Part shown: piece by piece, positions 45,465 through 52,020 of the stretch
Layout: the number at the start of each line of letters is the position of its first letter
How positions within the stretch are numbered: the first letter of the stretch is position 1
Assembly (NCBI GenBank): GCA_024401295.1
Contig: JAKSLG010000006.1
Span: 54,768 to 118,767 of the forward strand
Direction: 5' to 3'
Length of the DNA stretch: 64,000 nucleotides
DNA from: Bacteroidales bacterium
GTDB lineage: Bacteria; Bacteroidota; Bacteroidia; Bacteroidales; Marinilabiliaceae
Notes under the pieces: model-generated
What the model was told of the DNA's origin: nothing
Databases searched by the model: none
What the model saw: only the letters and a program-made list of their open reading frames with translations
Translations under genes and position numbers: made by a program

Positions 45465-47609
45465 TTATTCCACAATCTTCAATTCATCAATAATGTTCTT
45501 CGCATTGCCAATTTTGTCAATTACAAACAAGACATAGCGAATGTCAACATTGATGCATTTCTGAAGTTCATTTTCAAACGCGATATCACCACTCATGGCC
45601 TCCCAGTTGCCGTCAAAAGCAAGACCGATAAGCTCGCCGTCGCCATTGATGACCGGACTTCCACTATTTCCGCCCGTGATATCATTGTTCGTTGTAAAAC
45701 ATACATGCATCGTGCCATCTTTATCAGCATAGCGACCGAAATCCTTATTTTCGTACAAACTTTTCAATTTCGGATCGACAACGAACTCCCAGTTTGTCGG
45801 ATCTTCCTTTTCCATCACACCCTTGAGCGTGGTAAAATGCTTGTAGTGAACAGCATCGCTCGGATCGTAATCGCCAACCGAACCATAGCTTAAACGCATG
45901 GTGAAATTCGCATCCGAGTAGAATGCCTTGTCGCTCTGCATCTCCATGAGTCCTTTGATAAACAGGCGATTATCCTCACTAATTCGGCTCATATAGTCAA
46001 CACCGCCATAATATATTTCGTGATATTTTGAGAAAATCGAGACCGCAGCCTGATATGCAGGATCCTTGGCAAGCACTTTTGCTGATGGCTTTTCAAGGAA
46101 TTTTGCAAGACGAGTTTCGTCAACAAACATTGATTTCGCAATCAAATCTGCCGCAAACTTCTCAAAGTTGCCCTTATATTTCTTAACAATTTTGGTCATA
46201 TAATCTGGGACAAACTCTGTTGGCAAGTTGAAATAATACGATCCGAGGGCAGCAATGACGTCCTTGTCGGTCTGAGCGTCATAGTTCTTGAAAAACTTCT
46301 GTGCAGCTGTACGAATGGCGTCGATAACCATTGCCCGAAGCTCAGGATTACTATGATTCAAGGCTTTTTCAATATCGCGAGCATTATATGCAAAACGGAA
46401 AACCTCCGGGCCGCCAATCTGGCATTCATAGAGATACTCGAGCGCATAACTGTATGGCCTAAAATCCTTATATGATTTCTCAAGACGGCTGAGCACATTG
46501 CCATATTTTGCCTTACGCTCAGGCGTTGCATCTGCCCATTTCTGAAATTCAGCCTCGAGCTGTTGTTTCTTCTCAATAATATTCAATCGTGTCAGACCTC
46601 GGTTCATGCCGATGCTATTCTTCCAGTAGTTGGTGCTCGATGCATATTTTGAGGCGTATTGAATATTGACTTTCTCTGATTTTTGCATCGACTCGAGCCA
46701 AATCTCCTGTTTGACAGTTCGAGGTCCAATCATCGCCTGGTTTTCGATATTCATTCTGGCATCAATGCCAAATGATGTCTGATAACGATCAGTGCTTCCC
46801 GGGAAACCTACCGTCATGGCAAAATCGCCGAGCTCTGTACCTTTGAGACTGATTGGCAGATAATGCTTTGGCTTCAATGGTTTGTTAGAAGCACTATACT
46901 CAGCTGGCTGACCATTTTCGTCGGCATATACACGGAAAATTGAGAAATCGCCCGTATGACGCGGCCACATCCAGTTGTCTGTATCATGTCCGAATTTGCC
47001 AATCGACTCAGGCGGAGTGCCAACAAGACGTACGTCATTATAAACGGCATATTCTATGAGAAAAAACTGATTTCCACCAAAGAAAGACTCGACCATTGCC
47101 TTGTGGAAAGGAAGCGACTCTACAGTCTCAAGCACCTTGTCGGTATTCTTGTCAAGAAGCGAATCGCGTTGTGCTATCGGCGTGTCATCTGAAATGCCTT
47201 CGAGAATCTTATCGGTGCACTCCTCAAAACGCACAACGAAACGCACGCTCAATCCATCAACAGGAAGATCTTCTTCAAAAGAACGCGACCAGAATCCATC
47301 TCTCAAGTAGTTGTGCTCAACACTCGACAACTGCTGAATTGAAGAATAGCCGCAATGATGATTCGTGAATACGAGGCCGTTTTCTGAAACAATTTCACCC
47401 GTGCAACCTCCACCGAATATGACAACAGCATCTTTGATGGAGCTGTTGTTGACACTATATATATCTTCTGCCGACAGACGGCAACCTTTCTGCTGCATTG
47501 TCGCAATGTTGAGTTTATCGAGCATTGTCAGCACCCACATTCCTTCGTCAGCCCTTGATGTAATGGCGACGAACAGCATCATCCCGATAAAAGCAATTCT
47601 TTTGTTCAT
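45465..47609 (-). CDS. S46 family dipeptidyl peptidase (DPP7-type)
   Basis: A 714-residue periplasmic serine peptidase with a signal peptide (to about 20, then DEGMW). The catalytic His is His85 in VFTNHHCGYSS, and the catalytic Ser is in TGGNSGSPVING. In this family the residue after the FD of the C-terminal motif separates DPP7 (Gly) from DPP11 (Arg). Here it reads GLAFDGNWEAMSGD, so DPP7-like specificity for hydrophobic residues is inferred. It removes dipeptides from peptides in the periplasm, feeding amino-acid uptake. It follows the degenerate kinase by 11 bases. Confidence 0.9.
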   Translation of the reverse strand: MNKRIAFIGMMLFVAITSRADEGMWVLTMLDKLNIATMQQKGCRLSAEDIYSVNNSSIKDAVVIFGGGCTGEIVSENGLVFTNHHCGYSSIQQLSSVEHNYLRDGFWSRSFEEDLPVDGLSVRFVVRFEECTDKILEGISDDTPIAQRDSLLDKNTDKVLETVESLPFHKAMVESFFGGNQFFLIEYAVYNDVRLVGTPPESIGKFGHDTDNWMWPRHTGDFSIFRVYADENGQPAEYSASNKPLKPKHYLPISLKGTELGDFAMTVGFPGSTDRYQTSFGIDARMNIENQAMIGPRTVKQEIWLESMQKSEKVNIQYASKYASSTNYWKNSIGMNRGLTRLNIIEKKQQLEAEFQKWADATPERKAKYGNVLSRLEKSYKDFRPYSYALEYLYECQIGGPEVFRFAYNARDIEKALNHSNPELRAMVIDAIRTAAQKFFKNYDAQTDKDVIAALGSYYFNLPTEFVPDYMTKIVKKYKGNFEKFAADLIAKSMFVDETRLAKFLEKPSAKVLAKDPAYQAAVSIFSKYHEIYYGGVDYMSRISEDNRLFIKGLMEMQSDKAFYSDANFTMRLSYGSVGDYDPSDAVHYKHFTTLKGVMEKEDPTNWEFVVDPKLKSLYENKDFGRYADKDGTMHVCFTTNNDITGGNSGSPVINGDGELIGLAFDGNWEAMSGDIAFENELQKCINVDIRYVLFVIDKIGNAKNIIDELKIVE

Positions 47610-47620
47610 AGATTTGACGA

Positions 47621-49339
47621 TTACAATTGATTGTTGTGTGTTTCATACTTGATATTCAAGGCCTTGCGAATCACTCGCTCGACATCCTTGGCCCTAAGCG
47701 GCTTACAAAGGACGCCCTCTTCCTCAGAATCCTGCGCATTGGTGATTCGGCAAACCGGTATTTCAGGACCATAACCTGCGCTCATATCGCGGATCTCTTT
47801 TTCGATATTCGCAATACTTATCGAGCTATCATCTTGATTTACAAAGACTATATCAAATCTGCTATTTTCAAACTTCTTGAGAGCCGAACGCGTGTCGCAC
47901 GCAAACGACAGTCCAGCCACCAGACCTTCCATCATTGTCTGGAAGCTGCTGCAGAAAGCCTCATCCGCATCCACAACAAGCACTCGCACGTCTTTCATGC
48001 CGATATCGGTCACGACCTTCGTAAAGTTGATGTCATCAATATCATCGGCCATCAGATGGCTGTCACCTGTCTCTGTCTTATACGGCAGTGTGAATTCAAT
48101 CAGGATTGAATCATCCTCCGTCTGCTCAACACTGAATTCACCATCTGCGGCCAAAATCAGACGCTGAACAGAGTCGAGGTGCAGATGATTAATCAGCTTC
48201 TGTTCAATGGTGAAAATCTCGCGATGATCAAGCTGAATGTGACGGTCAAGCTTGATTGAGAAATCCAATATTATGCGATCCGACATTGTGTCGGCAATAT
48301 TCACACCGATGCGCATCGGACTATTATGAAGTGCAAATTTATTGTCGAGAGCATCGAGTATGCTCAGGAAAACCTGACGCGTCAAAAGGCTATTGCCAAC
48401 AACCGTCTGAGGCACATCTGATGATACACGCATCGAATGAAGATTGCCCTTCACGCCGGCCTTTGATCCATAAAGGACCATGATATTAGTGATGAGCGTG
48501 CAGACATTAAACGAGATCTCTTCCTTCTCGACAGGCTTTATATTCAATTTCGATGCAGTTGCGACAGAATCAATGGAGTCGATGAGCACACGCGACGATG
48601 CCTTGAGGGTCATGATGGTGTCCATCTGTTTTTGCGAGACACGCTCATGCGACAGATTATCGGCAAGAACGCCTATGTTGTTGAGCTGAGCACGCATCTT
48701 ATCCGTCAGATTTGCAACCAGTTCGCTCTTAATCTGCAAAGCCTCGCTCAATTGGGCGACCTCCATAATGCGGTCGTAAATCAGCGATGACATCCAATGC
48801 ATCGCAATATAAAAAATCCATATCGCAACGAACTGAACGACAAAGAACACGAACAACTCTATCGCTGAGTAGTTAAATTCAATGCTGATGACATCGAACT
48901 TGCAAAGCAAAGTGTATGTGATGCATATTGCCAGCTGAATAAACGAGAGGATGACGCCAACGCGACGTCCATGCAGAATGATTGCAATAAACGGATATAC
49001 GACAAGCATGACGCCTGAAAAACCGAGCATCGCACCACACGCATAAGCAATAATGAAGTGAACAAATATAGCAACGCGATCGAGAGCCAGCACAATTGCG
49101 TTATCGCGCGATACATATTGCATGAAGAAATACGCAAAGAATATCAGACTCAAGACGATGTTGCACATTGCCATACCCTGATTCTCAATCAGCAACGCGT
49201 AAACGCCACTCACGAGACTATAGACAAGCAGCATAAAATTCACAACTCCGGCGAACCTGAATCGGAATGTCACATCCGCAGACAGATCCTCGTCGTTTGA
49301 ATTAGCAGACATATATATAAGACGGCGTATCAAGCCCAT
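47621..49339 (-). CDS. Membrane hybrid histidine kinase-like protein, both phospho-sites lost
   Basis: The start at 49339 gives 572 residues (a TTG eight codons upstream is less likely and lies at the expected transcription start). About six membrane helices (25-185) are followed by a DHp-like helix where the usual NMSHEIRTPLN reads NLTDKMRAQLN, so the phospho-His is Asp213. The ATPase-like region (about 280-420) lacks recognisable N, G1 and G2 boxes. The C-terminal receiver keeps the acidic pair (VVDADEAF) and Lys (LCKPLR), but the phospho-Asp position is Asn501 (FVNQDD). It probably acts as a pseudokinase/pseudoreceiver sensor. It is the first gene of a unit with DPP7. Confidence 0.75.
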   Translation of the reverse strand: MGLIRRLIYMSANSNDEDLSADVTFRFRFAGVVNFMLLVYSLVSGVYALLIENQGMAMCNIVLSLIFFAYFFMQYVSRDNAIVLALDRVAIFVHFIIAYACGAMLGFSGVMLVVYPFIAIILHGRRVGVILSFIQLAICITYTLLCKFDVISIEFNYSAIELFVFFVVQFVAIWIFYIAMHWMSSLIYDRIMEVAQLSEALQIKSELVANLTDKMRAQLNNIGVLADNLSHERVSQKQMDTIMTLKASSRVLIDSIDSVATASKLNIKPVEKEEISFNVCTLITNIMVLYGSKAGVKGNLHSMRVSSDVPQTVVGNSLLTRQVFLSILDALDNKFALHNSPMRIGVNIADTMSDRIILDFSIKLDRHIQLDHREIFTIEQKLINHLHLDSVQRLILAADGEFSVEQTEDDSILIEFTLPYKTETGDSHLMADDIDDINFTKVVTDIGMKDVRVLVVDADEAFCSSFQTMMEGLVAGLSFACDTRSALKKFENSRFDIVFVNQDDSSISIANIEKEIRDMSAGYGPEIPVCRITNAQDSEEEGVLCKPLRAKDVERVIRKALNIKYETHNNQL

Positions 49340-49366
49340 TCGCAAAATCTTTTTAAACTCCAAAAG

Positions 49367-49398
49367 GCAAATTTAATAGTTTGCACCATACAGAGCAA
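49367..49398 (-). promoter_or_regulatory. Promoter for pseudokinase-DPP7 operon
   Basis: Minus-strand GTTG (49395-49398 region), a 20-base spacer and TAAATTTGC (49367-49375). It is 27 bases upstream of the ATG at 49339 and supports that start. Confidence 0.65.
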
Positions 49399-49407
49399 CA
49401 TTATAAA

Positions 49408-49446
49408 CAAAAAAAAGAGAATCACAATTCCTTGTAATTCTCTTGC
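49408..49446 (-). terminator. Terminator after initiator tRNA
   Basis: On the minus strand a 13-base stem AAGAGAATTACAA/TTGTGATTCTCTT with loop GGAA runs into seven or more T. It lies about five bases after the tRNA. Confidence 0.88.
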
Positions 49447-49450
49447 TGAG

Positions 49451-49523
49451 TAGCGGGAAGCCGACTCGAACGACTGACCTTTGGGTTATGAGCCCAACGA
49501 GCTGCCAACTGCTCCATCCCGCA
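49451..49523 (-). tRNA. Initiator tRNA-Met (CAT)
   Basis: A 73-base cloverleaf on the minus strand. The anticodon loop is CTCATAA and the anticodon stem carries three consecutive G-C pairs (GGG/CCC) next to the loop, the initiator hallmark. The first acceptor pair is unpaired (T with T), also an initiator feature; the next six, GCGGGA/TCCCGC, pair. The T loop is TTCGAGT. CCA is not encoded. Confidence 0.93.
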
Positions 49524-49568
49524 ATGTATCTTTTACCACCGAAGTAGCCTTAATTTCTCAATTGCAGC

Positions 49569-49600
49569 GCAAAGTTAGCCTTTTTTTTTCTTTCTCCAAA
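49569..49600 (-). promoter_or_regulatory. Promoter for initiator tRNA
   Basis: Minus-strand TTTG (49597-49600), a 19-base spacer, and TAACTTTGC (49569-49577). A full consensus match about 45 bases before the tRNA. Confidence 0.8.
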
Positions 49601-49672
49601 GAGAAAACGAACAATTATGTTTTTTTTACACATAAAACCGCTTTCATTCTCCTGAAAAGGGATGTTTTCAAG

Positions 49673-49707
49673 AAAAAAAAATGGCGTTCTTGAAACAAGA
49701 ACACCAC
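49673..49707 (-). terminator. Strand-specific terminator after the 35-residue peptide gene
   Basis: On the minus strand GTGGTGTTCTTG pairs with CAAGAACGCCAT through 12 pairs including two G-U, loop TTT, followed by eight T. On the plus strand the two wobble pairs become C-A mismatches, so the hairpin favours minus transcripts. Confidence 0.82.
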
Positions 49708-49719
49708 TTTTCATATCGA

Positions 49720-49827
49720 TTATTTCTTTCTCTTGAAGAAAGAGATAATGCCGTCGATGCAAGCCTTGAGGCATGAACGGACGAATGAATTTCCTCCTTG
49801 ATTGTTTGCTTCCTGATTAGCTGCCAT
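49720..49827 (-). CDS. Small 35-residue cationic peptide gene
   Basis: An ATG at 49827 opens 35 codons ending in TAA. Residues 1-14 are polar (MAANQEANNQ, then GGNS). Residues 15-31 form a hydrophobic/amphipathic stretch with Cys19 and Cys23. The end is KRKK. The coding case rests on context: a consensus promoter (TTTG, 19 bases, TATCTTTG) 40 bases upstream and a strand-specific terminator 13 bases downstream leave room for nothing but this frame. I do not recognise the family. A membrane-associated peptide, or the peptide component of a regulatory RNA, are possible. It could also be a small RNA only. Confidence 0.6.
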   Translation of the reverse strand: MAANQEANNQGGNSFVRSCLKACIDGIISFFKRKK

Positions 49828-49866
49828 AATTCTGACTATTTTGTTTCACAATTATTTTTCATCGCT

Positions 49867-49897
49867 CAAAGATACGCAATATTACCGATTTATCAAA
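49867..49897 (-). promoter_or_regulatory. Promoter for the 35-residue peptide gene
   Basis: Minus-strand TTTG (49894-49897), a 19-base spacer, and TATCTTTG (49867-49874). The predicted transcription start near 49860 leaves a 33-base leader before the ATG at 49827. Confidence 0.8.
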
Positions 49898-49910
49898 ATC
49901 ACGCAGATAT

Positions 49911-49947
49911 AACACAAAAGCGGCCTCCACGCAATGTGAAGGTCGCT
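49911..49947 (-). terminator. Terminator of the truncated gene fragment
   Basis: A stem AGCGgCCTcCAC with GTGaAGGtCGCT (one mismatch, one wobble) around GCAAT. On the minus strand it runs into CTTTTGTGTT. It lies 25 bases past the stop at 49973. Confidence 0.65.
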
Positions 49948-49972
49948 GAATATATAATCTCTTAATCAGAAA

Positions 49973-50122
49973 TTACTTCTTGTTGAGAGCGAGGTCAACG
50001 TTAACGGCGCAAGCTACTGAGCAACCTACCATTGGGTTGTTACCAATGCCGAGGAAGCCCATCATCTCAACGTGTGCAGGAACTGATGAAGAACCAGCGA
50101 ACTGTGCATCAGAGCTCTTGCG
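49973..50122 (-). pseudogene. 3' fragment of a gene whose other copy enters the window at the right edge
   Basis: The minus frame ending at 49973 encodes about 48 residues with highly-expressed codon style, including FAGSSSVPAHVEMMGFLG and ending VDLALNKK. There is no plausible start: upstream of about 50122 the frame turns into AT-rich low-quality sequence (positively charged, unlike the rest). The last 15 bases, CTCAACAAGAAGTAA on the minus strand, are identical to the last 15 bases of the minus gene entering at 64000. I read it as a truncated duplicate. The protein family is not recognised. A hairpin-forming CGTAT/ATACG pair at 50121-50134 may mark the junction. Confidence 0.6.
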
Positions 50123-50188
50123 TATAAAAATACGAACTTGAAGCGATGCGATCTTTCTAATAGGTAGCCTCGTTTTTTTGCATGTCAC

Positions 50189-50222
50189 TTTGCAATTAAA
50201 GGCAAAAAATAATGTAAATTGC
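50189..50222 (+). promoter_or_regulatory. Weak promoter for the fructan-locus regulator
   Basis: TTTG at 50189-50192 and TAAATTGC at 50215-50222, spacer 22, one T short of the -7 consensus. It lies 19 bases before the ATG at 50242. Confidence 0.35.
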
Positions 50223-50241
50223 TGTTCAAACAAATAATCGC

Positions 50242-51834
50242 ATGCAGATGAATAGAATAGTGCTTCTGATACCCCTTTTTTTATTATCCATTTTGATTTC
50301 GTGCACGCCTACGCCTAAGAAGATAGTGGCCGTTTCTCAATGCAGTGTCGACGAGTGGCGCACACAGATGAACAACGAGATGCTACGCGAAGCCTTCTTT
50401 CACAATGACATGGAGGTAGAGATACATTCTACGTCAGACAATACACAAGAGCAGATCAATGTCATCCAGAGCTATATTGACCGCAAAGTTGACCTGATAG
50501 TCGTTGCGCCTAACGAAGCCGAGCCACTAAGGCCCGTTATCGAAAAAGCCTATGATGCCGGAATACCGGTCATTCTTGTAGACAGGAAAATAAACAGTGA
50601 CAAATACTCAGCCTTCATCGGAGGTGACAATATCGAAGTCGGGCGTCTGGCTGCAAAATACATTGCCGAAACACTCAACGGCAAGGGACGCATTGTTGAA
50701 ATCGAGGGACTTCAAGGCTCATCTTCCTCACAGCAAAGACACCAGGGTTTCCACGAAATCATAGACACATACAAAGATATTGTCATTGTATCCAGTTTCT
50801 TTGCAGACTGGAATGAAAAGAAGGCGGAAGCTATCATGGACAGCATTGGTGATTCACTAGGTGATGTTGATATCGTATTCTCATATAACGACCGTATGGC
50901 CATCGGTGCAAAAAACTCAGCCATCAAACAGAATAGTCCATTGGCGCACATTCCATATATTGGCGTCGATGCTCTGCTCGACAAACATGTAGGCATCGGA
51001 CGTATCGAGGACGGCACTCTCAATGCCTCATTCCTCTATCAGACTGGCGGAGACAGAGCAATTCACATCGCAGACTGCATACTCAACGGGAAGCCATACA
51101 ACCGCGACAACATCTTCCAGACCAGCATCGTCAACAAGTCTAACGTGCATATAATGAACATACACGCCGGTCATATAGACGAGCAGAATGGCAAGATAGA
51201 GTTTCTGAACAGCAAGCTCGATGACTTCTTCAAGGATTATGAGTCGCAGCGTATAGTGCTCGTTACATTCATTATCATAACAGTGCTAGTGTGCATACTG
51301 CTCTTTGTGTCAATAACAGCCTATAATGCCAAGACAAGGCTCAATGACCAGCTTGAGATGCAGAAAGAGGTGCTAGAGACACAAAAAAATGAGCTCTCGG
51401 AACAGAAAGAGAAACTTGAACTCCAGCGTGACCAGCTTGAGGCCGAACGTGATAAATTGATAGAGGCTCAGGGATGTGAGGAGCATGGAGAGGATAAGGC
51501 TGTGATTGAAAATGAGACAAACTTCTTCATGGATAGGCTCAACAAGGTGTTCGATGAAAATATCGACAATTCGGAACTTACTGTCGAGATGATAGGAGCA
51601 GAGATGGGGTTGAGCCGAGTGCAACTCTATCGCCGAACAAAAGCATCGTGTGGATTGAGTCCGAATGAAGCACTCAGAGCCCGACGACTTAACAAAGCGT
51701 ATAAGATGTTGCGCGAAACAGACAAGTCTATTAGCGAAGTTGCCTACGAAGTCGGTTTCTCGTCCCCATCATATTTTGCAAAATGCTATAAAGATCACTT
51801 CGGACACAACCCAACAGAATCATTGAGAAAATAA
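50242..51834 (+). CDS. Membrane-spanning regulator: periplasmic sugar-binding domain, TM helix, AraC domain
   Basis: A 530-residue regulator (an alternative ATG two codons later is equally possible). An N-terminal hydrophobic segment ending LISC could be a lipobox or an uncleaved anchor. Residues about 25-320 are a Peripla_BP_4 (LacI/RbsB-like) ligand-binding domain, e.g. DLIVVAPNEAEPL and GIPVILVDRKI. A transmembrane helix (about 337-360) leads into a roughly 55-residue coiled coil and a C-terminal AraC-type HTH (MIGAEMGLSRVQLYRR, SEVAYEVGFSSPSYFAKCYK). Fructan regulators such as BT1754 have the same sensor but add kinase and receiver domains, which are absent here. Probably senses fructose and activates the operon downstream. 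Confidence 0.82.
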   Translation: MQMNRIVLLIPLFLLSILISCTPTPKKIVAVSQCSVDEWRTQMNNEMLREAFFHNDMEVEIHSTSDNTQEQINVIQSYIDRKVDLIVVAPNEAEPLRPVIEKAYDAGIPVILVDRKINSDKYSAFIGGDNIEVGRLAAKYIAETLNGKGRIVEIEGLQGSSSSQQRHQGFHEIIDTYKDIVIVSSFFADWNEKKAEAIMDSIGDSLGDVDIVFSYNDRMAIGAKNSAIKQNSPLAHIPYIGVDALLDKHVGIGRIEDGTLNASFLYQTGGDRAIHIADCILNGKPYNRDNIFQTSIVNKSNVHIMNIHAGHIDEQNGKIEFLNSKLDDFFKDYESQRIVLVTFIIITVLVCILLFVSITAYNAKTRLNDQLEMQKEVLETQKNELSEQKEKLELQRDQLEAERDKLIEAQGCEEHGEDKAVIENETNFFMDRLNKVFDENIDNSELTVEMIGAEMGLSRVQLYRRTKASCGLSPNEALRARRLNKAYKMLRETDKSISEVAYEVGFSSPSYFAKCYKDHFGHNPTESLRK

Positions 51835-51841
51835 AAAACAT

Positions 51842-51872
51842 AAAAAGCATGCACCATCAGGCATGCTTTTTT
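51842..51872 (+). terminator. Terminator after the regulator gene
   Basis: An 11-base perfect stem AAAAAGCATGC/GCATGCTTTTT with an eight-base loop and T-run. It separates the regulator from the susC operon. Confidence 0.88.
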
Positions 51873-51901
51873 AATAGTTACTGGCAGCATTCTATAACAG
51901 A

Positions 51902-51958
51902 TGTTTCATTTACTATCAGTAATGTTTCATTGAAACAATTTTGACATTGGATGAAACA
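51902..51958 (+). promoter_or_regulatory. Symmetric four-heptamer operator upstream of susC
   Basis: TGTTTCA occurs at 51902 and 51923 and TGAAACA at 51931 and 51952. Each pair is spaced exactly 21 bases, and all four are symmetric about base 51930. The inner two make a perfect 15-base palindrome, TGTTTCATTGAAACA. Spacing of two helical turns suits an AraC dimer. The array ends six bases before the likely -33 region of susC. Confidence 0.75.
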
Positions 51959-51963
51959 ATACT

Positions 51964-51997
51964 TTTAGCCATCCTTTAACATCCTTTATATGTTTGC
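51964..51997 (+). promoter_or_regulatory. Promoter of the fructan operon (susC)
   Basis: TATGTTTGC at 51989-51997 is a perfect -7 match. The -33 position holds TTTA at 51964-51967 with a 21-base spacer, a weak match typical of activator-dependent promoters. The ATG is 23 bases downstream. Confidence 0.65.
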
Positions 51998-52020
51998 ATC
52001 AGTAATCATCAATCATTCAT

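Larger units (their letters stand above)
49524..50241. other. 718-base region without long genes
   Basis: It holds the initiator tRNA promoter, the 35-residue peptide unit and the 3' gene fragment, each listed separately. The stretches 49601-49672 and 50135-50188 show nothing I can assign. Confidence 0.6.

Noticed and set aside
49973-50233. The whole 86-codon open frame as a real gene
   Set aside because: Only the last 48 codons or so look coding. The upstream part is low-complexity and basic, with no promoter, so a truncated 3' fragment fits better.
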